Positions 1-9,957 of a stretch of DNA of 37,900 nt are shown piece after piece; within the stretch, counting starts at the first letter, position 1, and every line of letters begins with the position of its first letter. The translations under genes were made by a program, and so were the position numbers. The notes below the pieces were generated by a model. The model saw only the letters and a list, made by a program, of their open reading frames with translations, ran no database searches and had not been told where the DNA came from. This stretch comes from Odoribacter sp. (GTDB taxonomy: Bacteria; Bacteroidota; Bacteroidia; Bacteroidales; Muribaculaceae): NCBI GenBank assembly GCA_023663145.1, contig JAMPHZ010000025.1, positions 1 through 37,900 on the forward strand. The letters are read 5' to 3'.

Positions 1-114
1 CGCCGAGTTCTTCAAATTTATTGCCTAATTTTGCACTTGCAGGTAGAATCTGCATTCTCCATATCTTATAGACCGGAGTTTGATCAAATTTTCACCCTCC
101 CATAGAGTTGTAAA

Positions 115-146
115 TTTGTTATTTCGAAAATAATTGACTAACTTTG
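115..146 (+). promoter_or_regulatory. Bacteroidota sigma-ABfr-type promoter of the glycogen synthase gene
   Basis: TTTG at 115-118 and TAACTTTG at 139-146 are separated by 20 nt, matching the Bacteroidota -33/-7 consensus. The element ends 26 nt before the ATG at 173. A second TAATTTTG at 26-33 could be another start site. Bases 1-114 hold no gene that I can see. Confidence 0.75.
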
Positions 147-172
147 CGGCTTGAAAAACCGAATTTCAGTTT

Positions 173-1822
173 ATGCCTAATAAAGCACCAGAATATATCT
201 TTGAGGTTAGTTGGGAGGTTTGTAATAAAATAGGTGGAATATATACTGTATTGTCTACCAAAGCCAAAAGCCTCCAGAAACTCTATAAAGATAAAATAAT
301 ATTTATTGGCCCCGATGTGTGGTCAACCGATAATCCCGCTATAGATTTTACCGAAAGCGACACCGTGCTGCGTAAGTGGCGCGAGACTGCATTGTTGCCT
401 GAGGGTATAGACGTTAGAGTGGGACGTTGGGATATCCCAGGCAGGCCTATCGCCATTCTGGTGAAGTTCGACGCCTTATATTCCACAAAAGATGCCTTTT
501 ATGGCCGCATGTGGGATCTATACGGAGTTGATTCACTTCACGCGTATGGCGATTATGACGAGGCATGCGCGTTCTCCCGCGCAGCCGCAGCCGTAATCGA
601 GACACTCGTTGAATTCTTCAGCGAGAAAAATCCGGACACGCAGTTCATTGCCCATTTTGATGAATGGACCACCGGCATGGGACTTCTCGCAATCAAAGAC
701 AAGTTACCGTCAGTAGCTACAGTTTTCACCACCCATGCCACCAGTATAGGCCGAAGCATCTGCGGTAACGGCAAGCCTCTTTATGATCAACTCTCCAACT
801 ACAACGGTGATCAGATGGCGCTGGAGCTCAACATGCAGTCGAAGCATTCCCTTGAAAAGGCGGCAGCACATGCCGCGGACTGCTTCACCACAGTAAGCTA
901 CGTAACAGCACGCGAATGCGAGCAACTACTTGAACGTAGGCCAGATGTTGTCACGCCCAACGGGTTTGAATCTGGATTTGTACCCACAGCTGCCCGTTTT
1001 AAAAAAGCACGGGTAAGCGCCCGCGAACAATTACTGAAAGTCGCACGTGCTCTTACCGGCCAACAGTTACCTGAAGACACATTTCTAATCGCCACTTCCG
1101 GTCGATGCGAGTACCGGAATAAAGGGTTGGATGTTATGTGCGATGCAATGGCTCGCATTGATGATAATGGGATAGCACGCCCGGCAGTAGCATTCGTGAT
1201 GGTGCCCGCCTGGAGTGCAGGTCCACGTCCTGAGCTTGAACAAGCTTTGGCCTCCGGTATCACAACCGGCATAGCCGACCCTGTATTGACCCATAATCTG
1301 CATAATTATAACGATGATGCGGTCAACAATCATATCCACCGGTTGGGGTTCGCGTCAACACGTCAAAGTGACCGTATGTCCATGATATATGTGCCGTGCT
1401 ATCTAAATGGCGATGACGGTATATTCAACATGTCATATTATGACCTGCTTATAGGCTTTGATGCGACTGTTTTTCCCTCATATTATGAACCATGGGGATA
1501 TACACCGCTTGAGAGTGTGGCTTTTGGTGTACCTACTGTCACCACATCGCTCTCAGGTTTCGGTCAATGGATAAAGTCAAACACCGAAAATACATTTGCT
1601 GACTGCGGCGCTATAGCCATCCATCGTGATGACTCAAATTACGAACAAGTCGTGGCTGACATAGCACATGAAATCGCATCCCTGATGTCAACCGGTGGCT
1701 CAGATAACAAAGCAATCTCAGCAGCTGCGAGAAATACTGCTGCCGCTGCCGACTGGAGCCATTTCATAGGCTTCTACGTGCATGCTTACGACATTGCAAA
1801 AGAAAACAATAAAAAAGATTAA
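173..1822 (+). CDS. Glycogen synthase, GT3 (animal/fungal-type) family
   Basis: Transfers glucose from a nucleotide sugar to the growing alpha-1,4-glucan in the cytoplasm. The N-terminal [20 protein letters not shown] segment (about residues 13-32) is the GT3 donor-binding signature, and the C-terminal [14 protein letters not shown] block (about residues 435-450) is the retaining GT-B motif with the conserved Glu residues. At 549 residues it is shorter than eukaryotic synthases because it lacks their long phospho-regulated tails, as is usual for Bacteroidota. The ATG at 173 follows a promoter and an A-rich leader. The phosphorylase gene starts 17 nt downstream, so synthesis and breakdown of glycogen are probably co-transcribed. 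Whether the donor is UDP- or ADP-glucose cannot be read here; GT3 enzymes normally use UDP-glucose. Confidence 0.9.
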   Translation: MPNKAPEYIFEVSWEVCNKIGGIYTVLSTKAKSLQKLYKDKIIFIGPDVWSTDNPAIDFTESDTVLRKWRETALLPEGIDVRVGRWDIPGRPIAILVKFDALYSTKDAFYGRMWDLYGVDSLHAYGDYDEACAFSRAAAAVIETLVEFFSEKNPDTQFIAHFDEWTTGMGLLAIKDKLPSVATVFTTHATSIGRSICGNGKPLYDQLSNYNGDQMALELNMQSKHSLEKAAAHAADCFTTVSYVTARECEQLLERRPDVVTPNGFESGFVPTAARFKKARVSAREQLLKVARALTGQQLPEDTFLIATSGRCEYRNKGLDVMCDAMARIDDNGIARPAVAFVMVPAWSAGPRPELEQALASGITTGIADPVLTHNLHNYNDDAVNNHIHRLGFASTRQSDRMSMIYVPCYLNGDDGIFNMSYYDLLIGFDATVFPSYYEPWGYTPLESVAFGVPTVTTSLSGFGQWIKSNTENTFADCGAIAIHRDDSNYEQVVADIAHEIASLMSTGGSDNKAISAAARNTAAAADWSHFIGFYVHAYDIAKENNKKD

Positions 1823-1839
1823 TATTAGACAAAGGAAAA

Positions 1840-4401
1840 ATGAAAATTCCAGTAAGCAAGAGTAACGCACCCGTGTGGCGCGACATTACCGTGAAAGCTG
1901 AACTTCCCTCACAGCTCAAGCCCCTTGAAGAGATGGCCCGTAATCTGTGGTGGGTATGGAACAGCGACGGCAAGAACCTCTTCCGTGAACTAAATCCGGA
2001 TCTTTGGCGCCAGACAGGCGAAAACCCGGTTATGCTTTTACAGCAACTCACATCAGAACGCATCGATGAGATATTAGCAGACACAGCCCTTATGGATCGC
2101 ATTGCATCAGTATATGGCAAGATGCGCGAATACCTGTGCAAGCCCATGCGCAAGGATGTGCCCTCAGTAGCCTACTTCTCAATGGAATACGGCCTGTGCA
2201 ACTGCCTAAAAATCTACAGCGGCGGCCTCGGTGTGCTTGCCGGCGACTATATCAAGGAAGCATCGGATTCATGCGTTGATATGACTGCCGTGGGCTTCCT
2301 ATACCGTTATGGCTATTTCACTCAGAACCTTAGCGTAGATGGCCAGCAGATAGCTAAATATGAGCCTCAGAACTTCAATCAGCTCCCCATCGACCAGGTA
2401 CTTGACAAAAACGGACATCCGGTAATACTCGAAGTACCATTTCCCGGCCGCATAGTTTACAGCCACATCTGGCGTGTAAACGTAGGCCGAATGAAACTAT
2501 ATCTGATGGACACTGACTTCGATGCCAACAGCGAATTTGACCGTCAGATCACCCATCAGCTCTACGGTGGTGATTGGGAGAACCGCATCAAACAGGAATA
2601 CCTGCTCGGCATCGGCGGTGTGCTCATGCTCAAGAAACTCGGCATCAATGCCCAGCTTTACCACTGTAACGAAGGTCACGCTGCACTCCTCAATCTACAG
2701 CGTCTCGTAGATTATGTACAGGAGGAGCATCTTGATTTCAACGTAGCGCTCGAACTTGTACGCGCATCAGGTCTTTACACTGTTCATACACCTGTGCCCG
2801 CAGGTCACGACTATTTTGACGAATCACTTTTCGGCAAATACATGGGAGAATTCCCTGCCAAACTCGGCATTTCCTGGAATGACCTCATGAACATGGGTCG
2901 CGAGAATCCTGACACCAACGAACGGTTCTCTATGAGTGTTTTCGCACTCAACACGTGCCAGGAAGCCAATGGTGTGAGCTACCTGCACGGCGAAGTCTCC
3001 AAAAAAATGTTCTCAGGGATATGGAAAGGCTATTCCTGGGAGGAATCACATGTGGGTTATGTGACAAACGGTGTTCACATGCCAACCTGGGCTGCATCGG
3101 AATGGAAAGAGTTCTATTGGAACAAACTCGGTCCGGAGGTATTCGCAGACCAATCAAATCCTGAAGTATGGCGTGGCATATTCGACGTTCCTGATGAAGA
3201 GATCTGGAACATGCGCTGCCTGCTCAAGAATAAATTCATCAATTTCGTAAAACGCGACTTCAAACAGCGTTGGCTTGCCAACCAAGGAGATCCCTCGGCT
3301 GTAGTAGACGTACTTGACCGCATCAATCCCAATGCCCTCATCATTGGCTTTGCCCGCCGTTTCGCCACATACAAGCGCGCACATCTGTTGTTCACCGACC
3401 TTGACCGTCTGGCCAAGATTGTAAACAATGAGAAATTCCCCGTGCAGTTCATCTTCTCAGGAAAGGCACACCCCGCTGACGGCGCCGGCCAGGACTTGAT
3501 AAAACGCATAATCGAGATATCACGCCGACCCGAATTTCTTGGCAAGATCATCTTCCTCGAAGACTATAACATGGTAGTTGCCAAACGCCTTGTTACCGGC
3601 GTGGATATATGGTTAAATACCCCTACCCGCCCGCTCGAAGCTTCTGGCACATCAGGCGAGAAAGCAGAAATGAACGGCGTGCTCAACTTCTCGGTTCTCG
3701 ACGGTTGGTGGTATGAAGGCTACCGCTTCAACGAAAAAGCAGGTTGGGCCCTTACTGACAAGCGGACTTATACCGATCAAAGCCAACAAGACAAGCTTGA
3801 TGCTGCCACAATATACAAGATGCTCGAAAACGAGATCATTCCTCTGTTCTTCGACACCAACTCAAAAGGATATTCTCCCCGTTGGATTCAGTATATCAAG
3901 GGATCAATCGGCGACATCGCACCTCACTTCACAATGAAGCGCATGATTGACGATTATATATCCCGTTTCTATGACAAAGAAGCCAAACGCTCCAAGAAAC
4001 TAAGCGCCCATGACTTCGCCCTTGCCAAGGAAATCGCAGCATGGAAAGAAAAAGTAGCTTCAGCGTGGGATGGCATCAAGGTGCTTGATGTGCGTCACAC
4101 TACTGACATCACACGTGGCGTAACCGGTGAACCTTACCGTGTGGAAATCAAGCTTGACCTCAATGGCCTCAAACCAGAAGACATCGGCCTCGAACAAGTA
4201 ATATTCCGTACTGAAGACGGCAATGAGAAATTTGCCGGCACACGTCAGTTCAAGGTTATACACACCGATGGCAACATCGCCACTTACGAACTTTCGGCCA
4301 AGATCAAGGATGCCGGCCTATTCCGCTTCGGCTACCGCATGTATCCTTCCAATCAGGCCCTGCCTCATCGCGAAGACTTCGCGTTCGTGCGTTGGATCTG
4401 A
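1840..4401 (+). CDS. glgP: Alpha-glucan (glycogen/maltodextrin) phosphorylase, GT35
   Basis: Phosphorolytic release of glucose-1-phosphate from alpha-1,4-glucans, PLP-dependent and cytoplasmic. The N-terminal part (about residues 15-120, with [10 protein letters not shown]) is the DUF3417-type extension of the bacterial/archaeal short phosphorylases. The catalytic part contains [18 protein letters not shown] and the PLP-lysine motif [14 protein letters not shown], in which Lys608 is the expected Schiff-base residue, followed by [10 protein letters not shown]. At 853 residues it is full length. Residues from about 740 on form a beta-rich C-terminal extension common in this subfamily. It lies 17 nt after glycogen synthase and is closed by a strong hairpin, so the pair looks like a two-gene glycogen operon. 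Confidence 0.93.
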   Translation: MKIPVSKSNAPVWRDITVKAELPSQLKPLEEMARNLWWVWNSDGKNLFRELNPDLWRQTGENPVMLLQQLTSERIDEILADTALMDRIASVYGKMREYLCKPMRKDVPSVAYFSMEYGLCNCLKIYSGGLGVLAGDYIKEASDSCVDMTAVGFLYRYGYFTQNLSVDGQQIAKYEPQNFNQLPIDQVLDKNGHPVILEVPFPGRIVYSHIWRVNVGRMKLYLMDTDFDANSEFDRQITHQLYGGDWENRIKQEYLLGIGGVLMLKKLGINAQLYHCNEGHAALLNLQRLVDYVQEEHLDFNVALELVRASGLYTVHTPVPAGHDYFDESLFGKYMGEFPAKLGISWNDLMNMGRENPDTNERFSMSVFALNTCQEANGVSYLHGEVSKKMFSGIWKGYSWEESHVGYVTNGVHMPTWAASEWKEFYWNKLGPEVFADQSNPEVWRGIFDVPDEEIWNMRCLLKNKFINFVKRDFKQRWLANQGDPSAVVDVLDRINPNALIIGFARRFATYKRAHLLFTDLDRLAKIVNNEKFPVQFIFSGKAHPADGAGQDLIKRIIEISRRPEFLGKIIFLEDYNMVVAKRLVTGVDIWLNTPTRPLEASGTSGEKAEMNGVLNFSVLDGWWYEGYRFNEKAGWALTDKRTYTDQSQQDKLDAATIYKMLENEIIPLFFDTNSKGYSPRWIQYIKGSIGDIAPHFTMKRMIDDYISRFYDKEAKRSKKLSAHDFALAKEIAAWKEKVASAWDGIKVLDVRHTTDITRGVTGEPYRVEIKLDLNGLKPEDIGLEQVIFRTEDGNEKFAGTRQFKVIHTDGNIATYELSAKIKDAGLFRFGYRMYPSNQALPHREDFAFVRWI

Positions 4402-4420
4402 GCTACGACAAATATAGTAT

Positions 4421-4459
4421 AAATATCCTCCGTGCATAATGTTTGCACGGAGGATATTT
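4421..4459 (+). terminator. Hairpin terminator after glgP
   Basis: A 15-bp perfect inverted repeat (AAATATCCTCCGTGC with its complement, arms 4421-4435 and 4445-4459, 9-nt loop) starts 20 nt after the glgP stop and runs into an AT-rich tract. Confidence 0.85.
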
Positions 4460-4647
4460 ATTATCAACCAATAAATTATGTAGACTTTGATAATTAGGTT
4501 ACCTTATATGCGCCATATATGTGCAGCATATTTGATTCGACGAAGAAGATGCATGTAGCCATCGATATATGAAGAAGATTTGAAGATGTGTTCTTAAGAC
4601 GAGCAGAGATGATATAACCTGATTTTCAATGACTACTTATAAACTAC
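4460..4647. other. Intergenic spacer between convergent units
   Basis: This AT-rich stretch lies between two terminator hairpins. I see no open frame of useful length, no promoter motif and no RNA gene in it. Confidence 0.5.
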
Positions 4648-4677
4648 GACGAAGCCAGGCAATTACCTGGCTTCGTC
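4648..4677 (-). terminator. Hairpin terminator downstream of the GHL10 gene
   Basis: A 12-bp perfect inverted repeat (GACGAAGCCAGG and complement, loop 4660-4665) lies 23 nt beyond the stop codon of the minus-strand gene ending at 4701. The T-run on the minus side is weak, so it may work in both directions. Confidence 0.7.
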
Positions 4678-4700
4678 AATAAAAAGGAATCAATCTGATA

Positions 4701-7700
4701 TTATTTTACCGTCAGCTTGTAAGCACCAGCAGGTGTAACCACAACGTATGTTCCGGCACCGGGAAGCGCTACCTCCGTAGCCGATGTTGCAGCTGCAACC
4801 TGAACACCACTCAGATTATAAGCGTTTATAAAATCCTGAGATTCGTCAAACACTACAACAGATCCATAAACGTACACACCGCGACCTGCATCTGCGATAT
4901 CCTTTATAGACTCACCTTTCTTCGTGATTGTATAAGCCGACAGACCGTTACCTGGTACATAGACATATACTTTAGCGCTGTTGCCTTCATTCTGAACGAT
5001 GGACACAGGGGCCGACAAAGTAGTGGAATTTAGATTGCCAATTGTAGCATCAGGAATCTTCCACATTAGTTCACCGTCCTTAAGTCCTTCCTTACCGCTT
5101 TTCACAACTGAGAAAGCATAACCGCCTACCTCATGGCTGCCTGAGCAATATACAAAAATGTCAGTACCACCAAGCGTGCAATAATCAAAACCGTTACCGG
5201 CTGTATCTGTTGTATAATGTGCGGCACTTTCTAATGGGCTATCGAGAAGTTTGCCTCCGTCAAATGTATAACGTGAGGCCATAACAGAACCACCGTCAAG
5301 ATAAAATTCACTGTCGCTTATCGGGAACACCTTCGGCGCAATACCACAAGTCTGAGCCCATGCAGGACTGTACTCACTTATCTGAACAGACTGTTCCTTT
5401 TCCACCGCACCATTGGTCACAAACCAACGGTAAACCACATTTCCTGAGGCTACGGCTGCGAATACCGTAAAATTACCGGAAGCTACATCTCCATATATGC
5501 CGCAGTGATCAACACGTCCACCTCCGGCAGCTGTAAGTGAAGCAGCGAGATCAAGATCTCCGGTTTCAACATCCACCATATATATATTCAGAGGAGTCGT
5601 GGCCAGATTAAGGGATAGATTGGTAATGCAAATATTATCATTGGAATCCTTTATAATATCATTGCAAGGCAAATAACCACAACGACCATCCTCGCTCAAG
5701 GTAATATCACGTTCATGCTCACCGGTAATGGCATTGTATACCTGCAAGTAGAGGTCGGCATCGGCTGATGCCATTGAGCGGCCAGTGATATATACATAGT
5801 CTTCGGTGGCTACCATACCACGATTGAGCGCTCCGTTTTCAATCACCGGGAAGTTCTCGTATCCGTTAAGAATCGAACGATGCCACAGATTGCTGATCAA
5901 GAATTCGCCAGCCGCGGTGTAAGTGGCATTGTCATTCACAATCTGATAACCATCCTCAAAGTTGCCAACAGGTCGTTCCGGTGTGACAAAAGTTGCCGCG
6001 GATGAAGCCGAACTGATCCTGTCGGGTTCATTTGTGAACACACGCCAATAATAAGTAGTGGCTCCTTTGAGTGAATTAAGGTCAACAGTGGCCTTTGTGC
6101 CCTTGATTCCTTGAAGAAGTATGGCAGTCTTACGGAAAGTCGCGTCTGATGCGATTTCGAGATCATAATCCGCGCCATCTATAGCTTCCCATGAGAAAGT
6201 GCAATTCCAGTCAATTGAAGCACCATCAGCAGGAGATATCAAGGTCGTGGGCTTTGAAGGCTCGTCATTGTAGTTTATGATTGCAGGTTCTGATTCAAAA
6301 CCATAGCCATCGTATACACATACTGCATAATAATGACTGCGTGCAAGGTTATCGCTCAATTCAAACTCAGGTTTATAGGTCACGCCTGCAAGATATGCGA
6401 TGTCAATACCATCACCATCAGTTGACATAGCGCGTTCAAATGCCATTGTTGAAGGAATCGCATATACGGTATAACGCATCACTGACTGGCCATCGGCAAG
6501 AGCCGTTGCATCCCATGCAAGGCGTTTGCCTTCAAACTTAAGATTAGCGGGAGCTTTATAAACAGGGTTATTCTTGTAGTCGATGGTAGGTACAAGAGCT
6601 TTCTGAGAATAAACTGTCTGATACAGGTAATTACCCAGACCACCTACACCACCTGAACCGTTACCGTCAAGATTCTTGGCTGAGTAGAATATATTACCGG
6701 GATCATTACGGTAAAGTGACTGGCTCTGACGGTGCAGAGTAACTTGTTTGGCGATATCAGCCCAATTGGCGGTGCTGTTGTCATTCATAAGCAGGGATAT
6801 AGAATGAGATGCATAGAAATGACGTCCAAACTGATTGGCAACCTGCGACCACCAGGTGGTAAGGGGGCCAAAAGGAGCTGTGGAATGTGTTGTAAGCCAA
6901 TAAAGCTGTGGTGACACAAAGTCAACAGCCTCGTCATGTAACCACGCGATAGGGTCACTATAGATCTGGTCATACTGCCAGTCACCTGACGAGACAGGGA
7001 CACCCGGCGTGCCCCAAAGGTTCGATGACTTACCGGCAACGCCTGCAGGTGAAATACCAAAGCGCATATCGGGGCGGTCTTCCTGAATGTTATCATAGAT
7101 TTCTTTCATGAAATCATTGATATTCTTACGGCGCCAATCACCTATTGAAAGCTTTGTGCCGGATGCTTTATAAAGATCCCAATCAGGAGCTGTTGAATTC
7201 TCCACAGTACCACCTGAGGGATAGAAATAATCATCGAAAAGCATACCGTCGATAGCGTAATTAGTATAAATTTCCTTAATTACCTTGAGAATATGCGCAC
7301 GAGGTTCCGGCATGCCCGGGTTAAACACGATGTAACTGCCATTGGACAGTAGCCATCCATCGGCTTGCCACTTTCGGTCAATATCAGTATTCTGTATGTT
7401 ACCGCTTGAGCTTTCACGATATGGATTTACCCATGCGTAGCATTCGAGGCCACGTTCGTGGCACTGCTCTACCATCCATTCAAGAGGATCCCAACCGGGA
7501 TCTTTACCACGTGTACCGGTCAGGACTGAATTCCAGGGTTCGTAACTTGAACGGTACATGGCATCAGCAAGACCTCGTACCTGAAAGCACACTCCGTTGA
7601 AATTATGAGCAGCCAGATCATCGAGATATTCTCCCATCTGTTTCTTGGCCGCGGTCTCACTCTTGCTGGCTGGCCAGTCGATAGCCCATACGGTGGCCAT

Positions 7701-7796
7701 CCATGTCGAGCGCAGCTCACGCTTGGGACCTTGCGCGTTCATGACAGAGGCAAATGTAGCCAGTGCCATAATGATTGTCAAAAGTCTCTTTTTCAT
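4701..7796 (-). CDS. Large secreted GHL10-family (DUF187) glycosidase-like protein with FN3-like and C-terminal domains
   Basis: A Sec signal peptide (MKKRLLTIIMALATFASVMNA) precedes a GHL10/PF02638 TIM-barrel region at about residues 25-340. Its hallmarks are RELRSTWMATVW, CFQVRGLADAMY, CYAWVNPYR and DGMLFDDYFYP, the last carrying the acidic residues of the presumed active site. Two fibronectin III-like segments follow (about 400-505 and 510-605), then about 350 beta-rich residues that look propeller-like and end in a short tail reminiscent of type IX sorting tails. E. coli DigH of this family cleaves denuded peptidoglycan strands, so a cell-wall glycan substrate is plausible but unproven. 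At 1031 residues it is about twice the size of its paralogue at 17744-19207. It starts 7 nt after the SGNH hydrolase gene, so the two form one unit. Confidence 0.82.
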   Translation of the reverse strand: MKKRLLTIIMALATFASVMNAQGPKRELRSTWMATVWAIDWPASKSETAAKKQMGEYLDDLAAHNFNGVCFQVRGLADAMYRSSYEPWNSVLTGTRGKDPGWDPLEWMVEQCHERGLECYAWVNPYRESSSGNIQNTDIDRKWQADGWLLSNGSYIVFNPGMPEPRAHILKVIKEIYTNYAIDGMLFDDYFYPSGGTVENSTAPDWDLYKASGTKLSIGDWRRKNINDFMKEIYDNIQEDRPDMRFGISPAGVAGKSSNLWGTPGVPVSSGDWQYDQIYSDPIAWLHDEAVDFVSPQLYWLTTHSTAPFGPLTTWWSQVANQFGRHFYASHSISLLMNDNSTANWADIAKQVTLHRQSQSLYRNDPGNIFYSAKNLDGNGSGGVGGLGNYLYQTVYSQKALVPTIDYKNNPVYKAPANLKFEGKRLAWDATALADGQSVMRYTVYAIPSTMAFERAMSTDGDGIDIAYLAGVTYKPEFELSDNLARSHYYAVCVYDGYGFESEPAIINYNDEPSKPTTLISPADGASIDWNCTFSWEAIDGADYDLEIASDATFRKTAILLQGIKGTKATVDLNSLKGATTYYWRVFTNEPDRISSASSAATFVTPERPVGNFEDGYQIVNDNATYTAAGEFLISNLWHRSILNGYENFPVIENGALNRGMVATEDYVYITGRSMASADADLYLQVYNAITGEHERDITLSEDGRCGYLPCNDIIKDSNDNICITNLSLNLATTPLNIYMVDVETGDLDLAASLTAAGGGRVDHCGIYGDVASGNFTVFAAVASGNVVYRWFVTNGAVEKEQSVQISEYSPAWAQTCGIAPKVFPISDSEFYLDGGSVMASRYTFDGGKLLDSPLESAAHYTTDTAGNGFDYCTLGGTDIFVYCSGSHEVGGYAFSVVKSGKEGLKDGELMWKIPDATIGNLNSTTLSAPVSIVQNEGNSAKVYVYVPGNGLSAYTITKKGESIKDIADAGRGVYVYGSVVVFDESQDFINAYNLSGVQVAAATSATEVALPGAGTYVVVTPAGAYKLTVK

Positions 7797-7803
7797 TGGT
7801 TTA

Positions 7804-8886
7804 TTATTCGTTTAATAACGGTTGGATTATATTATATGTATTTCTTGCAAATTCAGTGAAGCCCATATCTGTGTAATGATAATTATCTACAGTAGCTTCT
7901 GGATTGCTCAACACCTGAGAGGCTTCCAACAGGTAAAGAGCAGGATCATTCAACGCCAATCTGGAATATATCTCGCGCAGCGCTTCGTTTTTATGTGTGA
8001 GCGTCGCAACAACCTCAGTACTGTGACGGGCGGCAGGAAACATCGGACTCTCAACAAAAAGGATGGGGGTGGAGGGATGTTTCCGGCGTAGGATATTATA
8101 AAAATTTTCAAGACGCTCTATCAGCATATCAGCTGTGCAATTTGGTAAAGCATCGATTATAAACATAGCCGCATCTGAATCAGCCATCAGGTGTGCGATC
8201 TCAGGGTCAAGTTTAGCGTTGCCGCTAAAGCCGAGATTGACAACCTCGCGGTTGAGCATACGTTCAAGTATTGATGTATGGACCATTCCGGGACGCGACG
8301 CACATCCGCCCTGCAAAATACTTGTCCCATACATCACCACCGGATTTCCACGCCTCGGAAGATCAATTGATGGAGCCTCAACCCTGGCAAGGGAATCGGT
8401 AAGTATAAAAACGCTGTCAACGCCATCATAAAGCGGCAGATAGAGCATATATTCACGCATCTGCCTTGTCATATCAGGCATGATCAGAGCCGATGTCACA
8501 TGATCATTGAATGCCGGTCTGCCGGAACCTACCGTTGTCCAGGTAGAGTCATCCTGTAATACATAGAGATCCACTCCTCGTATTCCGGTAGCCGTCATAT
8601 GATTCATATTGAACTTATTGAGGGCACGCCAACGTGCACCGATAGCCTCGGCATCACTTTTAAACCGTATAGCCAATCCGGCAGAATGAAAGCCGAGATT
8701 ACGTAATTCGGGGCGGATAGTATCGGCTATTGCGTCAGGTAGTCGGGAATATCGTTTCGATGCGTCAGGAGCGAGGGTCCCGATAACAGGCAATTCCGAA
8801 GCATCGTGAGCCAACATCTGGTCAGGCTTGATAGCGAAGCATGACAATGGTATCAGCATAGCAAGTGCAAGTAGTTGTTTCTTCAT
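7804..8886 (-). CDS. Secreted SGNH/GDSL-type hydrolase (esterase)
   Basis: A signal peptide (MKKQLLALAMLIPLSCFA) is followed by an N-terminal beta domain with a GVDLYVLQ element typical of the SGNH_hydro_2-type extension (about residues 20-165), and then the SGNH domain. Block I is YGTSILQGGC with the nucleophile Ser, block II is NLGFSGNAKL with Gly/Asn, and block V is DNYHYTDMGF with the Asp-x-x-His pair. The family removes acyl or acetyl groups from carbohydrates or lipids; pairing with a GHL10 protein suggests an acetylated glycan in the periplasm or at the cell surface. At 360 residues it is complete. It is the first gene of a two-gene minus-strand operon, with a TAACTTTG element (8941-8948, minus) 54 nt upstream. 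Confidence 0.85.
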   Translation of the reverse strand: MKKQLLALAMLIPLSCFAIKPDQMLAHDASELPVIGTLAPDASKRYSRLPDAIADTIRPELRNLGFHSAGLAIRFKSDAEAIGARWRALNKFNMNHMTATGIRGVDLYVLQDDSTWTTVGSGRPAFNDHVTSALIMPDMTRQMREYMLYLPLYDGVDSVFILTDSLARVEAPSIDLPRRGNPVVMYGTSILQGGCASRPGMVHTSILERMLNREVVNLGFSGNAKLDPEIAHLMADSDAAMFIIDALPNCTADMLIERLENFYNILRRKHPSTPILFVESPMFPAARHSTEVVATLTHKNEALREIYSRLALNDPALYLLEASQVLSNPEATVDNYHYTDMGFTEFARNTYNIIQPLLNE

Positions 8887-8940
8887 AGATCCAAGGTGAT
8901 TAATTCAGGGCGTCAGAGCCATTTTCCAATTAATTCGATA

Positions 8941-8948
8941 CAAAGTTA
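8941..8948 (-). promoter_or_regulatory. -7 element for the SGNH/GHL10 operon
   Basis: TAACTTTG on the minus strand, 54 nt before the start codon at 8886. No clear TTTG is found at the -33 distance, so this is supported by the -7 box only. Confidence 0.5.
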
Positions 8949-9016
8949 AGTATTAAAAGAATATTTTTAGTGAATTATTCGGATAAAAAGCTCGTGCGAA
9001 CCATATTTTAAGCATT

Positions 9017-9051
9017 TTTGATTAAAAATCCCGAAAAATAACTTAACTTTG
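9017..9051 (+). promoter_or_regulatory. Promoter of the endonuclease IV gene
   Basis: TAACTTTG at 9044-9051 lies 23 nt before the ATG at 9075. A TTTG at 9017-9020 is 23 nt upstream of it, slightly more than the usual spacing. It is divergent from the 8941-8948 element. Confidence 0.65.
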
Positions 9052-9074
9052 CGGGCGTAAAATAAGGAATAAGC

Positions 9075-9926
9075 ATGAAGTTCGTAGGAGCACATGTTGC
9101 CGGATATCCGGCGGTATCAGAGGCCCCGGTGTTGGCTCAAGCACTCGGGGCAACTGCGTTCGCGCTCAATCTCAGCAATGAGTCGCGATATACCTGCGCG
9201 CCGATCAGTGATGCAGAACGGATATTGTTCATTGAACGGTGCGAGACAGCAGGCTTCACTTCCGGACATATACTTCCTCACGCAGCCTTTGTAATAAACT
9301 TATGCTCGCCTGACAGCCGCAAGCTTCATCTGTCCCGAAAATCTCTTGCCGACGAGATGAAACGCGCGGCATCACTCGGGCTATCTATGGTGAATTTTCA
9401 TCCCGGTGCCACACTGAATAAAATTGCTCCAGACGATGCTGTCAAGCTTGTTGCAGAATCAATTAATGAAGTACTCTCCATTACAGAAGGTGTGACAGCC
9501 GTGATTGAAAACACAGCTGGCCAAGGCAGCAGCATCGGATACAGTTTTGAACAACTTGCCGCTATCATAAATTATACCGACGACCGAAGCAGAGTTGGGG
9601 TATGCATTGACACCGCACATGCATTTGCCGCCGGCTATCACCTTGAAACGCCTGAGGGATTCACCTCAACATGGGATGAATTTTCGTCAACAGTCGGATT
9701 CAGATACCTGCGAGGCATGCATCTAAACGACTCCCAACGCCCTTGTGGCAGCCGTATAGACCGACACGCCCCTTTAGGACAAGGCGCAATCGGTATCGGT
9801 TGTTTTGAAGCAATAATGCGCGACCATCGATTCAATAACATCCCGCTTATTCTTGAAACTCCTGACCAGACACTGTGGCAACAGGAGACTGCAATGCTTA
9901 ATTCAGTGTATATTGACAATAACTAA
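9075..9926 (+). CDS. nfo: Endonuclease IV (AP endonuclease)
   Basis: Cleaves 5' of abasic sites in base-excision repair. All the metal-ligand motifs of the family are visible in order: LPHAAFVINL (His), NFHPGA (His), VIENTAGQGSSIG (Glu), CIDTAHAFAAGY (Asp and His), GMHLNDSQRPCGSRIDRH (His, Asp, His) and LILETP (Glu). At 283 residues it matches the normal family length. The ATG at 9075 follows its promoter by 23 nt. The transporter gene begins 31 nt downstream without an obvious terminator, so it may share this promoter although the functions are unrelated. Confidence 0.95.
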   Translation: MKFVGAHVAGYPAVSEAPVLAQALGATAFALNLSNESRYTCAPISDAERILFIERCETAGFTSGHILPHAAFVINLCSPDSRKLHLSRKSLADEMKRAASLGLSMVNFHPGATLNKIAPDDAVKLVAESINEVLSITEGVTAVIENTAGQGSSIGYSFEQLAAIINYTDDRSRVGVCIDTAHAFAAGYHLETPEGFTSTWDEFSSTVGFRYLRGMHLNDSQRPCGSRIDRHAPLGQGAIGIGCFEAIMRDHRFNNIPLILETPDQTLWQQETAMLNSVYIDNN

Positions 9927-9957
9927 ATACATTCTTACTTATCACATCTAAATAGTC

